Assembly (NCBI GenBank): GCA_963513935.1
Contig: OY740769.1
Coordinates: 35,305,120 to 35,369,119, forward strand
Origin: Aphrophora alni
Lineage: Eukaryota; Arthropoda; Insecta; Hemiptera; Aphrophoridae
Direction: 5' to 3'
DNA length: 64,000 nt
This document shows, piece by piece, positions 1 to 10,669 of the stretch. How positions within the stretch are numbered: the first letter of the stretch is position 1; every line of letters begins with the position of its first letter. The translations under genes were made by a program, and so were the position numbers. A model generated the notes under the pieces. That model was not told where the DNA came from. It was given only the letters and a program-made list of their open reading frames with translations, and searched no databases.

Positions 1-527
1 TTTCGGTTCATTGAGATATATATTACGTTCATATTTAATTTATTTTGAGGTACTCGGGATATTTTGAAGAATTCAAACATACTTTGTTGTACTATGGACG
101 AAGTACAGTTATATGTTTTGACAATTTCGAAGATAATTATGTTTAAAATAATTGCATCTAAAACTATTTAGGGTTATTATAGAAGTAAATCGTAATGAAT
201 TTAAAAAGTCATTCAAATTTACTTTACCTCTCATAAGAACGCAATAAAAATTTCGATGTTTTTTTCACAATAATTACGAAAGATGCTGGAATGTCTTTAT
301 TTGTTCCCCCTTAGTAACTAAGTTAAACTCAACTCTAGCTTATGAAGTTAAAACTGTATTTATGTTGTTATTGAATAAAATTTTTAATATAAAACTCGAT
401 ATTAGTACTACTAGTAGATAAACCTGAAATATCGAAACACATTTGGTTCTAAAATCATCGATTGATCTTGAACAGAATGATGAAAATAATACACGGGTAG
501 AAAACGTATTAATAAAAAAATTTAAAC
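1..527. other. AT-rich sequence, no feature seen
   Basis: This stretch left of the first mobile element contains only short chance ORFs, and I see no repeat or coding signature in it. It is the left flank of the Penelope-like insertion that follows. Confidence 0.6.
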
Positions 528-539
528 CACGTATATAAA
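528..539. repeat. Candidate target-site duplication, left copy
   Basis: The 12-mer CACGTATATAAA occurs here and again, identically, at 2244-2255, immediately outside the right end of the element. Matching short direct repeats at both edges are what a target-site duplication looks like. The AT-rich word could recur by chance, but its exact placement at the right arm's edge argues against that. Confidence 0.6.
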
Positions 540-573
540 TAAACAAAGACCAGAGCACTGTGGTGACAATATA

Positions 574-960
574 TACAGATACACTTTCAAAAGTCCCTTA
601 CCACACTTGGGAATAAACAAAATAACACAAAAAACAAAATTTTTTTGTCAAAAGTAAAATGTTTATTCCTATTAGACCCTTATAGCTATTACAACAACAA
701 AGTTGTCATCTTCAGAGGGAATCTTAACAAAGACTAAATTAAAACTATTTACAACTAAAGTGACCAGTTTCTCTACCCCACTCCTCTGGTGCATTGACCT
801 ATCAACAATAGGGTTGACAGTTCAAACACCTGTACTGTGTTACCTGGAATGGGGAAGGCCCAATCCTCTAACAAACAAAGATGTTTTAGAATTTACAAAA
901 TAATCATCCCTAAACTAATTATCTAAACATATTAACTAAATAATCATAGTAGATACAATT

Positions 961-991
<31 letters not shown>

Positions 992-1104
992 TATTATTTT
1001 TATTTTTTTTTTTTTAAATAGATGAATATAACTATTATCATAACATATTAAACAAAAATACGAATAATACACGCTATGTTACAAATATTATTAACATATT
1101 AAAA
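574..1104 (-). repeat. Left 531-bp inverted arm of the Penelope-like element
   Basis: This is the reverse complement of 1713-2243. Both arms are exactly 531 bp, starting outward at TACAGATACAC and ending inward at CATATTAAAA. The same 66-codon frame appears in both arms on opposite strands, which shows how alike they are; it is not evidence of a protein. The inner edge cuts into the endonuclease frame, so this arm is the inverted partner and the right arm is the natural 3' region of the element. Confidence 0.85.
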
Positions 1105-1396
1105 CAAGGTTTATCTTGGCCAAACAAAGAGAAGAATCACGACTAGGTTTAAAGAACATTTGGCCCATTTAAAATACGACAGACCAGAAAAATCTAGTAT
1201 AGCGGAACATCTATTAGAAACTAACCATAACACAGACCTTAAAAATTTAAAATTGTTAAAAAAAGTGAATTCCAATAAATTATTAAATAGCTATGAAAGC
1301 ATATTAATTGCTAAGACTGAAAATTCAAAATTATTAAATTCTGACAAAGGCCCTATTCCTAATTCATGCTTGTTCTCTTTGTTACAACCAAGATAG
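1103..1396 (+). pseudogene. GIY-YIG endonuclease C-terminal remnant
   Basis: About 97 codons are open before a stop at 1394-1396. The frame begins inside the loop with residues reading K-V-Y-L-G-Q-T-K-R, the 'YIG' half of a GIY-YIG nuclease, then TTRFKEHLAHLKYDRPEKSS (about residues 10-29) and AEHLLETNHN. In Penelope-like elements this region is Y-[IL]-G-Q-T-x-R...R-x-x-E-H...K-S-x-[IV]-A-x-H-x-x-x-x-x-H, and it follows the reverse transcriptase in the same polyprotein. The GIY strand and everything N-terminal are gone, because the left inverted arm joins at 1104 right behind an in-frame stop. No start codon of its own is convincing. It is a truncated relic that kept an intact frame, which fits a young insertion. 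Confidence 0.75.
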
Positions 1397-1432
1397 ACCT
1401 TTTAGGTTGTTAAGCAATAGATTTCTTAGAAT

Positions 1433-1434
<2 letters not shown>

Positions 1435-1471
<37 letters not shown>
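1435..1471 (+). repeat. Poly(T) run inside the element loop
   Basis: Roughly 37 consecutive T residues lie 40 bp after the endonuclease stop. The run is within the loop between the two arms, so it belongs to the element and is not a terminal poly(A) tail. Confidence 0.9.
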
Positions 1472-1475
<4 letters not shown>

Positions 1476-1712
1476 GTAAGTTATTATTTATATTTATCAT
1501 TAATATGCTGGTTTACTATATTAATAGAATTTTTTAGCATCATTCTTATGATTCATGTAAAAAATTTATTCTTGTATCTATTATTAAAGATTAACCTTTT
1601 TATGTTGTTATGGTATTTTCAGCATAGTGGTTTTTTTTAAAATTTTAAAAAAATTATTAATTTTTTTTATTTTAATTTTTTTATTCTTGTAAAAGTAAAT
1701 ATTTATATCTCA

Positions 1713-1825
1713 TTTTAATATGTTAATAATATTTGTAACATAGCGTGTATTATTCGTATTTTTGTTTAATATGTTATGATAATAGTTATATTCATCTATT
1801 TAAAAAAAAAAAAATAAAAATAATA

Positions 1826-1856
<31 letters not shown>

Positions 1857-2243
1857 AATTGTATCTACTATGATTATTTAGTTAATATGTTTAGATAATT
1901 AGTTTAGGGATGATTATTTTGTAAATTCTAAAACATCTTTGTTTGTTAGAGGATTGGGCCTTCCCCATTCCAGGTAACACAGTACAGGTGTTTGAACTGT
2001 CAACCCTATTGTTGATAGGTCAATGCACCAGAGGAGTGGGGTAGAGAAACTGGTCACTTTAGTTGTAAATAGTTTTAATTTAGTCTTTGTTAAGATTCCC
2101 TCTGAAGATGACAACTTTGTTGTTGTAATAGCTATAAGGGTCTAATAGGAATAAACATTTTACTTTTGACAAAAAAATTTTGTTTTTTGTGTTATTTTGT
2201 TTATTCCCAAGTGTGGTAAGGGACTTTTGAAAGTGTATCTGTA
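1713..2243 (+). repeat. Right 531-bp inverted arm of the Penelope-like element
   Basis: This is the 3' region of the element and the exact-length partner of the left arm. It contains CTGAAGATGACAAC followed by a short loop and GTTGTTG (about 2102-2127). CTGAAGATG also occurs downstream of the second Penelope-like endonuclease relic, near 25772. The word fits the CUGANGA box of hammerhead ribozymes, which are reported from Penelope-like terminal repeats, but the matching GAAA box is not present here. Confidence 0.85.
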
Positions 2244-2255
2244 CACGTATATAAA
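2244..2255. repeat. Candidate target-site duplication, right copy
   Basis: CACGTATATAAA follows the right arm directly. The left copy sits 34 bp outside the left arm, so the extension at 540-573 belongs to the inserted element. Confidence 0.6.
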
Positions 2256-2831
2256 GCTAACGGTAATTATATCAGTCAAACCACTGTAAAAATAAAGTCT
2301 CCATGGTTTCCTTAGAATAAAGCTGAATAAACAAATTCCTCTTCTTTGAATGAAGTTTGAATTTTACGATTAAATACCAACAAGAAGTGATCACTCGGTC
2401 ACGGGAAAAACTATTAAGAGAGGAACGAGGTGTTAAAACCGTAAAGCACACCACTATTGGCATAGAACGTTTGTTTCTTTAAAATAAAAACCCGTGTGTA
2501 ATTTCGGTTCCCTTGATGTTTTTATCTCTGGTTTGTTCCATTACGTGTTGACTAATTTCTTATTTTTCATATTCTACGGTTATTACATGATGACGTAAGT
2601 TGATATGTCGAAACGTCATTTATTGTACTTATACAAACTTTTATTTAATTTCCTTTCTCGAATCTCTGTTACTCATGAAATCAGGTAAGCTTTATTCGAG
2701 ACACTTCTTGTTGATGATTTTTTTAAAACTTTGTATGAAAAGCATGCGCAGTAGGTGCTATGTGTAGTGTACATATCCAGCAGTTAGGTAGAAGATACAT
2801 GCGCAGTACATGAGGTGGGTAGTACAAATGC

Positions 2832-3110
2832 GTAATAGGTTATCATTTTCCAAATGAGAACCAAGAAGAATCTGATCGTCAACACAAATCGCAATGCCGT
2901 GTTGTGGAAACCCTTGAAGAACTTCATGTTCGCTTAGAATGTGATCGACAACAGCGAAAAAAAACTAAATGCTAGTCTGTCAGAGTTCGAAAATGCGTGG
3001 AAACGTTTTGTGACAAAATCTGTGAAATTTGTAGGAATCGCTGTTATCAGAGACAAGTCGCAAAGGTGATATTTGTTGGAACAAAGCCATTTTATTTGCC
3101 CTACGAATTG
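2832..3110 (+). pseudogene. Probable Helitron-like protein N-terminal scrap
   Basis: One frame is open across this segment except for a single TAG near 2973. Upstream of the stop it is rich in Q, R, E and D (NENQEESDRQHKSQ, ETLEELHVRLECDRQQRKK). Downstream it contains the cysteine-rich stretch FCDKICEICRNRCYQRQV and then PFYLPYEL. Rep/helicase proteins of arthropod Helitrons often begin with charged R/E/Q-rich repeats and then a Cys-x-x-Cys segment with a following LP-x-EL, so I assign it there. No Rep HUH motif or helicase motif follows; the frame degenerates into AT-rich sequence. It could instead be part of another DNA transposon. Confidence 0.4.
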
Positions 3111-3308
3111 ATAGTTAAAACAATTATTTACAAATAAATATAGAAAACAAAAGTGATTTTATTTAATCTTTTCTAAGCCGAGCTTAAAAAAAATACCTGT
3201 TTATAACTGAAAACTAGAAAATAAAAATATATTTTTTTTTTATATTTAAATAGCAGTATTCTAAAAAAAAAAAAAAGGATGTAAATAAAGATTAAAACAA
3301 TCAAAAAC

Positions 3309-3493
3309 ACACACTTAGTACAAAGTACGAATTCAAACGTAAATTACAAAGTATAGCGTGGGCGCTTTTTAAAATTACTATTATGAATTTGAGAAGCCTA
3401 CATTAAAACGTAAGAATTTTTTTATTTAAAATTTGCAGCGTCCACACTTTACTTTATAATTTACATTTGAATTAGTACTTTGTACTTATAGTG
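3309..3493. mobile_element. Small inverted-repeat element (MITE-like)
   Basis: The word GTACAAAGTAC near 3318-3328 and its partner AGTACTTTGTACTT near 3474-3487 begin two arms of about 50 bp that are reverse complements with a few mismatches. The inner ends read GTGGGCGC on the left and GCGTCCAC on the right. The total length is near 185 bp with no coding potential, typical of a miniature non-autonomous DNA transposon. I could not fix a target-site duplication. Confidence 0.65.
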
Positions 3494-3880
3494 TTTTATT
3501 TATTGTTATAAAAGTAAGTTTCAACAATAATATAATATATTGAGAATAATATGGTGATTTAATAGTTAAAACACCAAGCTTTTAAATTTTATACTTGTAG
3601 AAATTGCAGTTTTTGTAATAATTATAAAAGGTAAGGATGATACGCTATAAACATAGCAACAATCATTTCTAAAACTGATTGTTACATTATAGTTACATCA
3701 GCGAGGCGATTTTAGTTTCTAATTCGTATTCCTCGTATATTTACACCTTTAAATAATAAGAGGTTATTGCTCGTAACGTCACGCATAATACATGTATCAT
3801 TTGGTTTACATGTCATGATTATAGATGCAAATACCCCGTCAATGTTGGTACAGAGGAAACATTGCCACAAATAGCAAGGA

Positions 3881-3896
3881 GGGGGGGGGGGGGGGG
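3881..3896 (+). repeat. Poly(G) run
   Basis: Sixteen consecutive G residues follow an A, an isolated homopolymer in otherwise AT-rich DNA. Confidence 0.9.
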
Positions 3897-3899
3897 TAA

Positions 3900-6180
3900 T
3901 ACTCTAGTTACATTTACATAGTCATATATCTGCACTAATAAATTCATTATACCTTATTTAGTAAAAAGGAAATATGCCTATTCCATAAGTTTAATGTATT
4001 TTATACAAAGATCTTTATAACTAGGCCAAATTATGCATATTCAACTTTTCGATTCCATTTATGTTTTTATAATGGCTCTCACTCAAAAGAGTTACTCCAC
4101 AGTTTCAAGGTCAGACTAGGATAAAAAATATTAAATATAATGGTAGATTTACTTAATATCCCTTCATGGTATATATAAGATTGTTGTTTCCAACTGCAAG
4201 CCCTTTTCGGTAGCCGGATTGTGTTTAATATATATTTTAAAATATATTCTGAGCAAAATCTTATCTTTAGTGATCCAGTAATAAAATCAAGTTAATTACT
4301 TACTAACGAGTGTTTGGCTATGTACTATGACATATATTGAAATCTAGATTTTAACATTCAAAATATTATCATTCTAAACAATGAAAAGTTAAACTTAAGG
4401 TATACTATTTAATTTAAGTATTAAGATTGTGACTTAAATCTCTAAATTACTTTCAACGTTACCAAACTTCATTAACTAAGTATGCACACTGCGCCACAAC
4501 TTCACAAACTTCAAACTACTTTGAATACATGCAAACTATTGTTATAACCCTAATGAGAGAGTTTACTGTAGTTAGTTTAAACTACACATATATGAATAGA
4601 TATAAGTTCGTTTTAAATGTAACCTCAATATAAAATTGAATTCGTAATTCTATGACAATTTTTGCGTTTTATTAATTATTCGTGAAGCGAAAAAATCACT
4701 CAGTGAATGAAACACAAAACTACATGAGAAATTTATTTCACTTAAAAGACGATACTTGTTATTATAGTCAATTCCGTTTATAACTTCAGGTATAGAGTCA
4801 CTAATAATTTTAAGAACTTCTTGAAATATCATTGGAATGCACAAGAAATGGAGCATATATAGTGTCATATGTTAGTGAGGTTTTATGACTCCTTTACGTC
4901 TTCATTGTGAAAGTCTTTTCGTTTTATCCTACTCATGTAATTGAATAACTAAAATAAATATCCTGTAAAAGTACGGGGATATTCATTTAATATGAGCAAA
5001 ACAAGTAGAAATTAAAGTTACCAACTAAGGAAACGTAAATTTCCGCAACAAACACTTTATTATCAACAAGACGACGTAACAATAACATCATAGTTAGTCT
5101 TTTTCATATAGGCTATGTGAGTGCAACTGAACTCGAAATGCTAGGCCATACTTCCCGCAAAGCTCAGAACAGGGGTAATGTAAGAAGCCGGGCTTGGCTA
5201 TTTTAGTTCATGCTCGCAAATCGGGTGTACGTGTAAACTACTGAATATTGTGATTTAGACATCGTGTCGAACATTCAATAATAATGTGATGTTTTTTTAA
5301 TTTTCAAGAAGCGTTGCTCTTTCTCTTTAAATATCCCTTTATACTTTCTGCATTTTTATATAATAATGTTCAAGGAGTTTGATGAATTTGAAAAATATTT
5401 TGTAAACGACGTGTTCTATTTTGTAAATTAGAAAACACTTCTTTACAAATTACATGTAGGTAGGTTGAAGTCACTCTACCTGGATCTTTTTAATTTTGTC
5501 CTGGGTTAGATCCCTCTCCTTAGACGTAACACGTCGGGGAGTTAGACTGACGAAAGAAGAGAACAGTCGTACAGGAAATGAATTTTGTATTTATAATTCC
5601 GCATATAAAAAACGCATATTAGGAGTAAACTTAAAAATGTCAAAACGAATCCTAAATGCTGTTGTTTTAATTTCGGAGTTAAACAAATATGAGCTATAAT
5701 TTTATTTCTATGTCGGTCATAATTTGTATTTTGTATGAATTCGTTTTATTTCATCCCAGTTTAATTTAAATGTATAGTCATTTTAATCAAACTCAGTTTA
5801 CTCATGTTCTATCAATACATTGACTGATAACAAATAGCTTGTTTCAAAAATAAAATTATTAAATGGAGAATTTTATTTTAATTATAAAACAACAGTTTTT
5901 TACCTTTAATAAATAACTAAATTAGCTTTCATTTTGAATTTTCCTAACGTTTCCTCTAATCCATTTTTTATGACCTAGCGATAATGAATATTCTAACTTT
6001 TACACAAATTTATTTATACTAGAATAAAAAACAGTAATGTAAAAACAAGCCACATTATTAATTATTATTTATTATTCAAACATAGTACTTATGTCTAATT
6101 TGCATTAATAGTGTAAGCGGTATGTTTTTAGAACTTATTTTTAATATCAATTTATAATGCATATAAGCTATCTTTGACAA
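3900..6180. other. Noncoding AT-rich stretch
   Basis: I see no recognisable gene. A GC-richer patch lies at about 5110-5240. The 67-codon frame at 5496-5699 has no recognisable motif and is treated as chance. Confidence 0.5.
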
Positions 6181-6185
6181 AATAA

Positions 6186-6400
6186 GGTGGTAAATTTCTA
6201 AGAGAACACTGTGGAAGTAAACACTATGTTGATCATTCAGCTTTATGTTACCTCTCCACTTAATAATTTAGTATTGCTTCAAGTGGTGTTACTTAAGGGG
6301 TTGCAACATGAAACTCTAGTGAAGATGTTGTGTAATAGACTTAAATTTCTGTGTGAGAGTAAAAATAAGTGCTGAACTACTTTTAATCAAGTTGGGAAAA
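6186..6400 (+). repeat. Dispersed repeat family F, copy 1
   Basis: This block is similar to 7880-8100. Shared words in the same order are GAGAACAC, CAGCTTTATGTTAC, TTTTGCTTCAAG-like, ATGAAACTC or ATGAAGCTC, and ATAGACTT followed by AATTTCTGTG. The copies are about 1.7 kb apart in the same orientation. No coding content was seen. Confidence 0.65.
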
Positions 6401-7879
6401 CATATTTAAAAAAAAAACAGAACAAGAGTGTAATTCAAGAATTATTAAGACAACTTTGTTTCCCATGAGAAATTAATCAAATTTAGATATGATAATATTA
6501 TTGTTCATGATTCAATATTTATGGAAAGACTGAATGTGTTCTAAATTTGAAATAATAAAAAAAAGTTTTTTTATTTCTAATTTTTGCTTTGAATATTAGT
6601 TACGGAAATATTGGCATAAGGGATTATCACCTTTTGATTAATCTTTCTATTGTAGAAGGGATACATCTGAACATCTATCAATAAGTTTATTACAATGTTA
6701 TTGCTCTAAAACATTGAGGATTTTTTAAACATTTCTGTTTATTAAAACCTTATAAAAGAGCTGAAATACAATGTAGTGCCATTTTTAATTACAGAAAATA
6801 AGAAATTAAATGATAACAATAGGTTGTACCGATCTAAATTCAAAATATTGAAATATTAAAATATCTCAGTATGTTAGACATCCAGGCACAGTAGATACCG
6901 ACATCCATAACTCCGATATTAAAAAATATCACTAATACTGACAATAAAGAATAAGTAATCTTGATTACCGAGTTGATGATTTTCTTGAGTTATGATTATT
7001 TTATGTATTTCATGAATATTATAGATAATGTGATCAATCAAAAAAGACTGATTAAACAAATAAATCGTAAACGATTTTTAACTAAAAGTTTAAATATGTT
7101 TAGTTTGTAAAATGTTTTTTTCGTATTAATTTTGTAAGTATAGTCACCTTTAGGAAAGCAAACATACAATGTATCCAAGCTTATCTTTTAAACATTATTT
7201 TATGGAAGTTAATGTTTTTTGTGATACAAAAATATAGCTTGTGACATTCATAGTTAAGCCGTGAGTTAAAACTTTGTTGCGATTGGTTAAGTAGTTTTTA
7301 ATTATTATTAACAAACAAAAATCCTCTTCCTCTTTACATAACAGTATGCTAGAGATGAGCGATACGTTTGTGCATTAAGATTATTTTTTAATCATAGTCA
7401 AAAATGGGTAATTGTTATGGGATGTAATATTCCCTAAGGTACAAACAATATGTTGTGCAGCTAACATACAAATATACAATACCTTAATGTAGCCAATTAT
7501 TTGAATATAATATAATTACATAAATATTTAATAATTAACGTTATATGTCAACATTAACATTCATTACATTATGTATAAACCATACAATTAATATACATAC
7601 GGTTAAATATACAATTAAATAAAGTCAAAAATATCAAACGACAACAGTTTATTTAAAACTTAGCCTCACATATTTGTTGGGATATACAATTAGGTTTTAC
7701 TTTGTTTTAAATTTCGCTAGTAATAATCTTTATTCGGTATTTTTGTACATGGTTTGCACAATTTCTTTATATGGATTAGTGTTGATTTGAAAGCAGCAAT
7801 ATTATATCCTAATCAACGCTCACAGATGAGTAATATCCTGTCTTTAGAACTGAATTAGAATTTTCCTTTAGCCATCTTT

Positions 7880-8110
7880 TATAAATTAAGCAGATAATTT
7901 CCACAGAGAACACCGTGAAAGTGATCTGTTTATAATTCAGCTTTATGTTACTTCCCCACTTCATAACTTAGTTTTGCTTCAAGAGCTTTACCTAAGCTGG
8001 TGTAATATGAAGCTCTTGTGATGTAGTACAATAGACTTCAATTTCTGTGGGAGAGTTAAATTACGGTATACACTTCTAATAATCAAGTTTAAAAAATATA
8101 TTCTGTAAAT
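7880..8110 (+). repeat. Dispersed repeat family F, copy 2
   Basis: This is the second member of the pair with 6186-6400, with the same word order and moderate divergence. Confidence 0.65.
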
Positions 8111-8159
8111 AAAGAAAGAATTATTGAAGTAACTTTGTTACCCAACAGAAAGTAATAAA

Positions 8160-9860
8160 ATAAAAGTAGTAAATCTTTATGGTTATAAAAACAGAAACCC
8201 TTGAGATTTTTCGAAGTATGCAAGTATAAATCAAGGGTTTATGGAATATATCTAAGGATAAATATGATATGCAAGTAGATAAAAAACTCTCTGTTGCTAG
8301 GAAGGTTAATACGAAATTTAAGGGATAATAATAAGTTTACTTGTAGAACAATATTTACTATAAATATTGATTGTATACAGCTACCAAAAATAATAGATAT
8401 CTAGTTCAAATTAAGATTGGCATCCATAACTGTGACTTTTAAATAATTAAATTACTAATAAGGCCCCTTTACAAAATTAGAGCTATTTAACCCAAATTTG
8501 GTTTTAAACATTGTTCTCGACACCAAATAGTATGAAAATTAAAACGTTAAATATTGTAAAATTTAAATTAAAAACTGTGCAGACACGTTTCCTCTGGTAC
8601 ATATGTACAGAAACATTTATCTATAAATATTTATAATAGTTTATTTGGTAAAACTGAATGCTGTTGCGTTCATATATCAAGCTTCCACGTGCTGATATGT
8701 CCGCCTACCACCTTAGCTGTTTGAATTTATATTTAATTTCATAATTACTTAGCACAGCGGAACAATACTCAATTTCCCAACACAACCTGCACATAATTTG
8801 AATTAAACCAAAACGGTTTAAACCAAAACAGAAAATTAAAATGAAGATGTATTTGGGGCTCAGAGCAGTAGTTATTATTACCATTATTTTTAAATGATTT
8901 CCAATATAGTATTTTATATTTAATAATACAGTTACAAAATAAATATATTAGCAAGACAAGAAGAAAATAATGGGTCAGTATGTTGGAAATTTTACTTGGT
9001 CGAGCTATTAATCACTATATTTGAAAAGAAAACATTGTTCGATTCAGTCATCTATAACTTGAACAAAGTGATGGCTGAACGGTCCAATCTCCAACGGCTC
9101 TTAACAAAACTCATCCGTGAATAAACACTTCTCAGCAAAAGAAATTTTTACGTTTAGATTACAAATATTTATTGCTTAATAATTTTAGGGACTCCGACTA
9201 TTGAATAAAATAATTATGGCTTGGGCAGGGAGTTTTATTCCTGAACACACCTCACTTTTTCTATTGTACCATAAAAATTTATAATATGATCTAGCTGGGG
9301 ACGAAGGGTCGCTTCACTCACACAAGTGCAGAGGGTTAGGGGGTCCGGTGACCTACCCACTCGTATGAGTCACCTAATGGAATTACCTTTATACAACCTT
9401 TATTTATTTTATTTGATATTTGAAAAAAAATCTACAACATATTGCAATATATATAATCTCAGACAATTACAAGAGAAATGAGGTCAAACAAACTGTAATT
9501 TAATATATTAATAATTCACAATCAACAATGTTTACCAAAAATAGAATGTTTAAATGTCAATACAAACGTTTCAATCATATTTATTTTATTCATACCATCT
9601 TATTGTTATTATTGGTTTATCTAAACTGCCTGGGCTCTTCATTTTCAATATAATTGAAAAGTTCAATACTCTATTAACCTTTAATAACACCCAACAAGAA
9701 TAACCATTTTCTATCTTATTGCAATGCTACAAAATTGTTATTATTACTATTATTCCAGAATGACAGTAATTGCTGTAACTCACAGATCTGATTTTACGAT
9801 AGAGTTTAAATATATGTCTCTGAATAAATTAAAAGGTTTATAAAGGAAGTTACTTCACAC
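8160..9860. other. Noncoding AT-rich stretch
   Basis: There is no gene or repeat I can name. A short GC-rich patch at about 9295-9380 (containing GGGTTAGGGGGTCCGGTGAC) stands out from the background but has no open frame of note. Confidence 0.45.
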
Positions 9861-9861
9861 T

Positions 9862-10040
9862 GCTTGCCCCTTCTTATGGATGCTCGTCCGAAGTCTCAAT
9901 TCTCCCAGGAAGCTCTTACTCGCCAAGTCCGTCTGGCTATCTTCAAGAATTCCTGCAGCATCTTCCCTTGATCAATCCTGTCCTACTGAATACGTTTTCT
10001 TCAGCACCAATGACGTCTGCCTTGGTTGCAAGGTAAACAT
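9862..10040. other. GC-richer island with exon-like composition
   Basis: Base composition rises sharply here. On the plus strand an 80-codon frame covers 9880-10122, and the sequence TTGCAAGGTAAAC at about 10025-10037 resembles a splice donor. On the minus strand one frame is open across most of the island apart from a single stop. I recognise no protein family on either strand, and coding bias alone does not choose between them. It could be a host exon, an old transposon scrap or chance. Confidence 0.25.
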
Positions 10041-10544
10041 TTTCATTATTTTTTCAAATCTGTCACAAAAATTGTTGTCATCCTGGCTCCTTAAAAAGAA
10101 CTTGGACTCTATTCTTAACTAAAACTATCATAATTCCTAACATTATCAAAATGTAAATAATAAAAGACAAATTAAGTTTTATACTATTATTAATATAATG
10201 TGCTCCTTTGTTTTATTAATATCGAAATGTACATGTTTTACGATAAATATATACCATAGTGTTGTTTATTCATACTTATTAATAATCATACTCCCACTCA
10301 TTTTGTAACAAACATTTTTATTTTGTACCCTATTAAAGTAAACTATAGACTGTTTGGTTTCATTTTTCTTGTAATGAAGTGTAGAACAAATATATATTGC
10401 AGATATTATTATAAACTTATTAAATAAATGCAGGTTTGATAAAGTGAAGTACTTGTTTTGTACGTTTTAATTTAGGGACGTTTTTAATAAAAAATGTAAT
10501 TTTAATTTTAAACTGCGTAATTTTTGAATTTTTTCCTAAAATCA

Positions 10545-10665
10545 CGATCAATCTGTCCATACTGACAATATCTGGTCGACGGGACCTGCCGAGTGATAAT
10601 ATTATGGATCCATCTTGAGAGGGTTTCGGCTGCAAAACAGCAGGAGGCGTCACAGTTGTTTCTTA
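10545..10665. other. GC-richer island, possible coding scrap
   Basis: This short patch is open on the minus strand with residues such as TPPAVLQPKPSQDGS and SRRPDIVSM. I do not recognise the family. It might be a transposon remnant. Confidence 0.2.
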
Positions 10666-10669
10666 ACAA

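Larger units (their letters stand above)
540..2243 (+). mobile_element. Compact Penelope-like element with inverted arms
   Basis: This looks like a complete short insertion of a Penelope-like retroelement. From left to right it has a 34-bp extension (540-573), an inverted arm (574-1104), a 608-bp loop with a GIY-YIG coding remnant and a poly(T) run (1105-1712), and the matching arm (1713-2243). Twelve-bp direct repeats flank it. Members of the family carry a reverse transcriptase plus a GIY-YIG endonuclease and often show inverted or tandem partial copies, with a short extension of about 34 bp at one end described for Drosophila Penelope. Here the reverse transcriptase is missing and only the last part of the endonuclease remains, so the copy cannot be autonomous. 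The arms look identical wherever I compared them, which suggests a recent insertion or arm homogenisation. A snap-back product that copied its own 3' end is the simplest model; that part is inference. Confidence 0.75.

Noticed and set aside
703..903. 66-codon ORF with an identical twin on the opposite strand at 1914-2114
   Set aside because: The identity is explained by the two inverted arms. The frame lies in the element's untranslated arm and has no family pattern.
1407..1640. 77-codon ORF with a long phenylalanine run
   Set aside because: It is translated poly(T) and AT-rich loop sequence.
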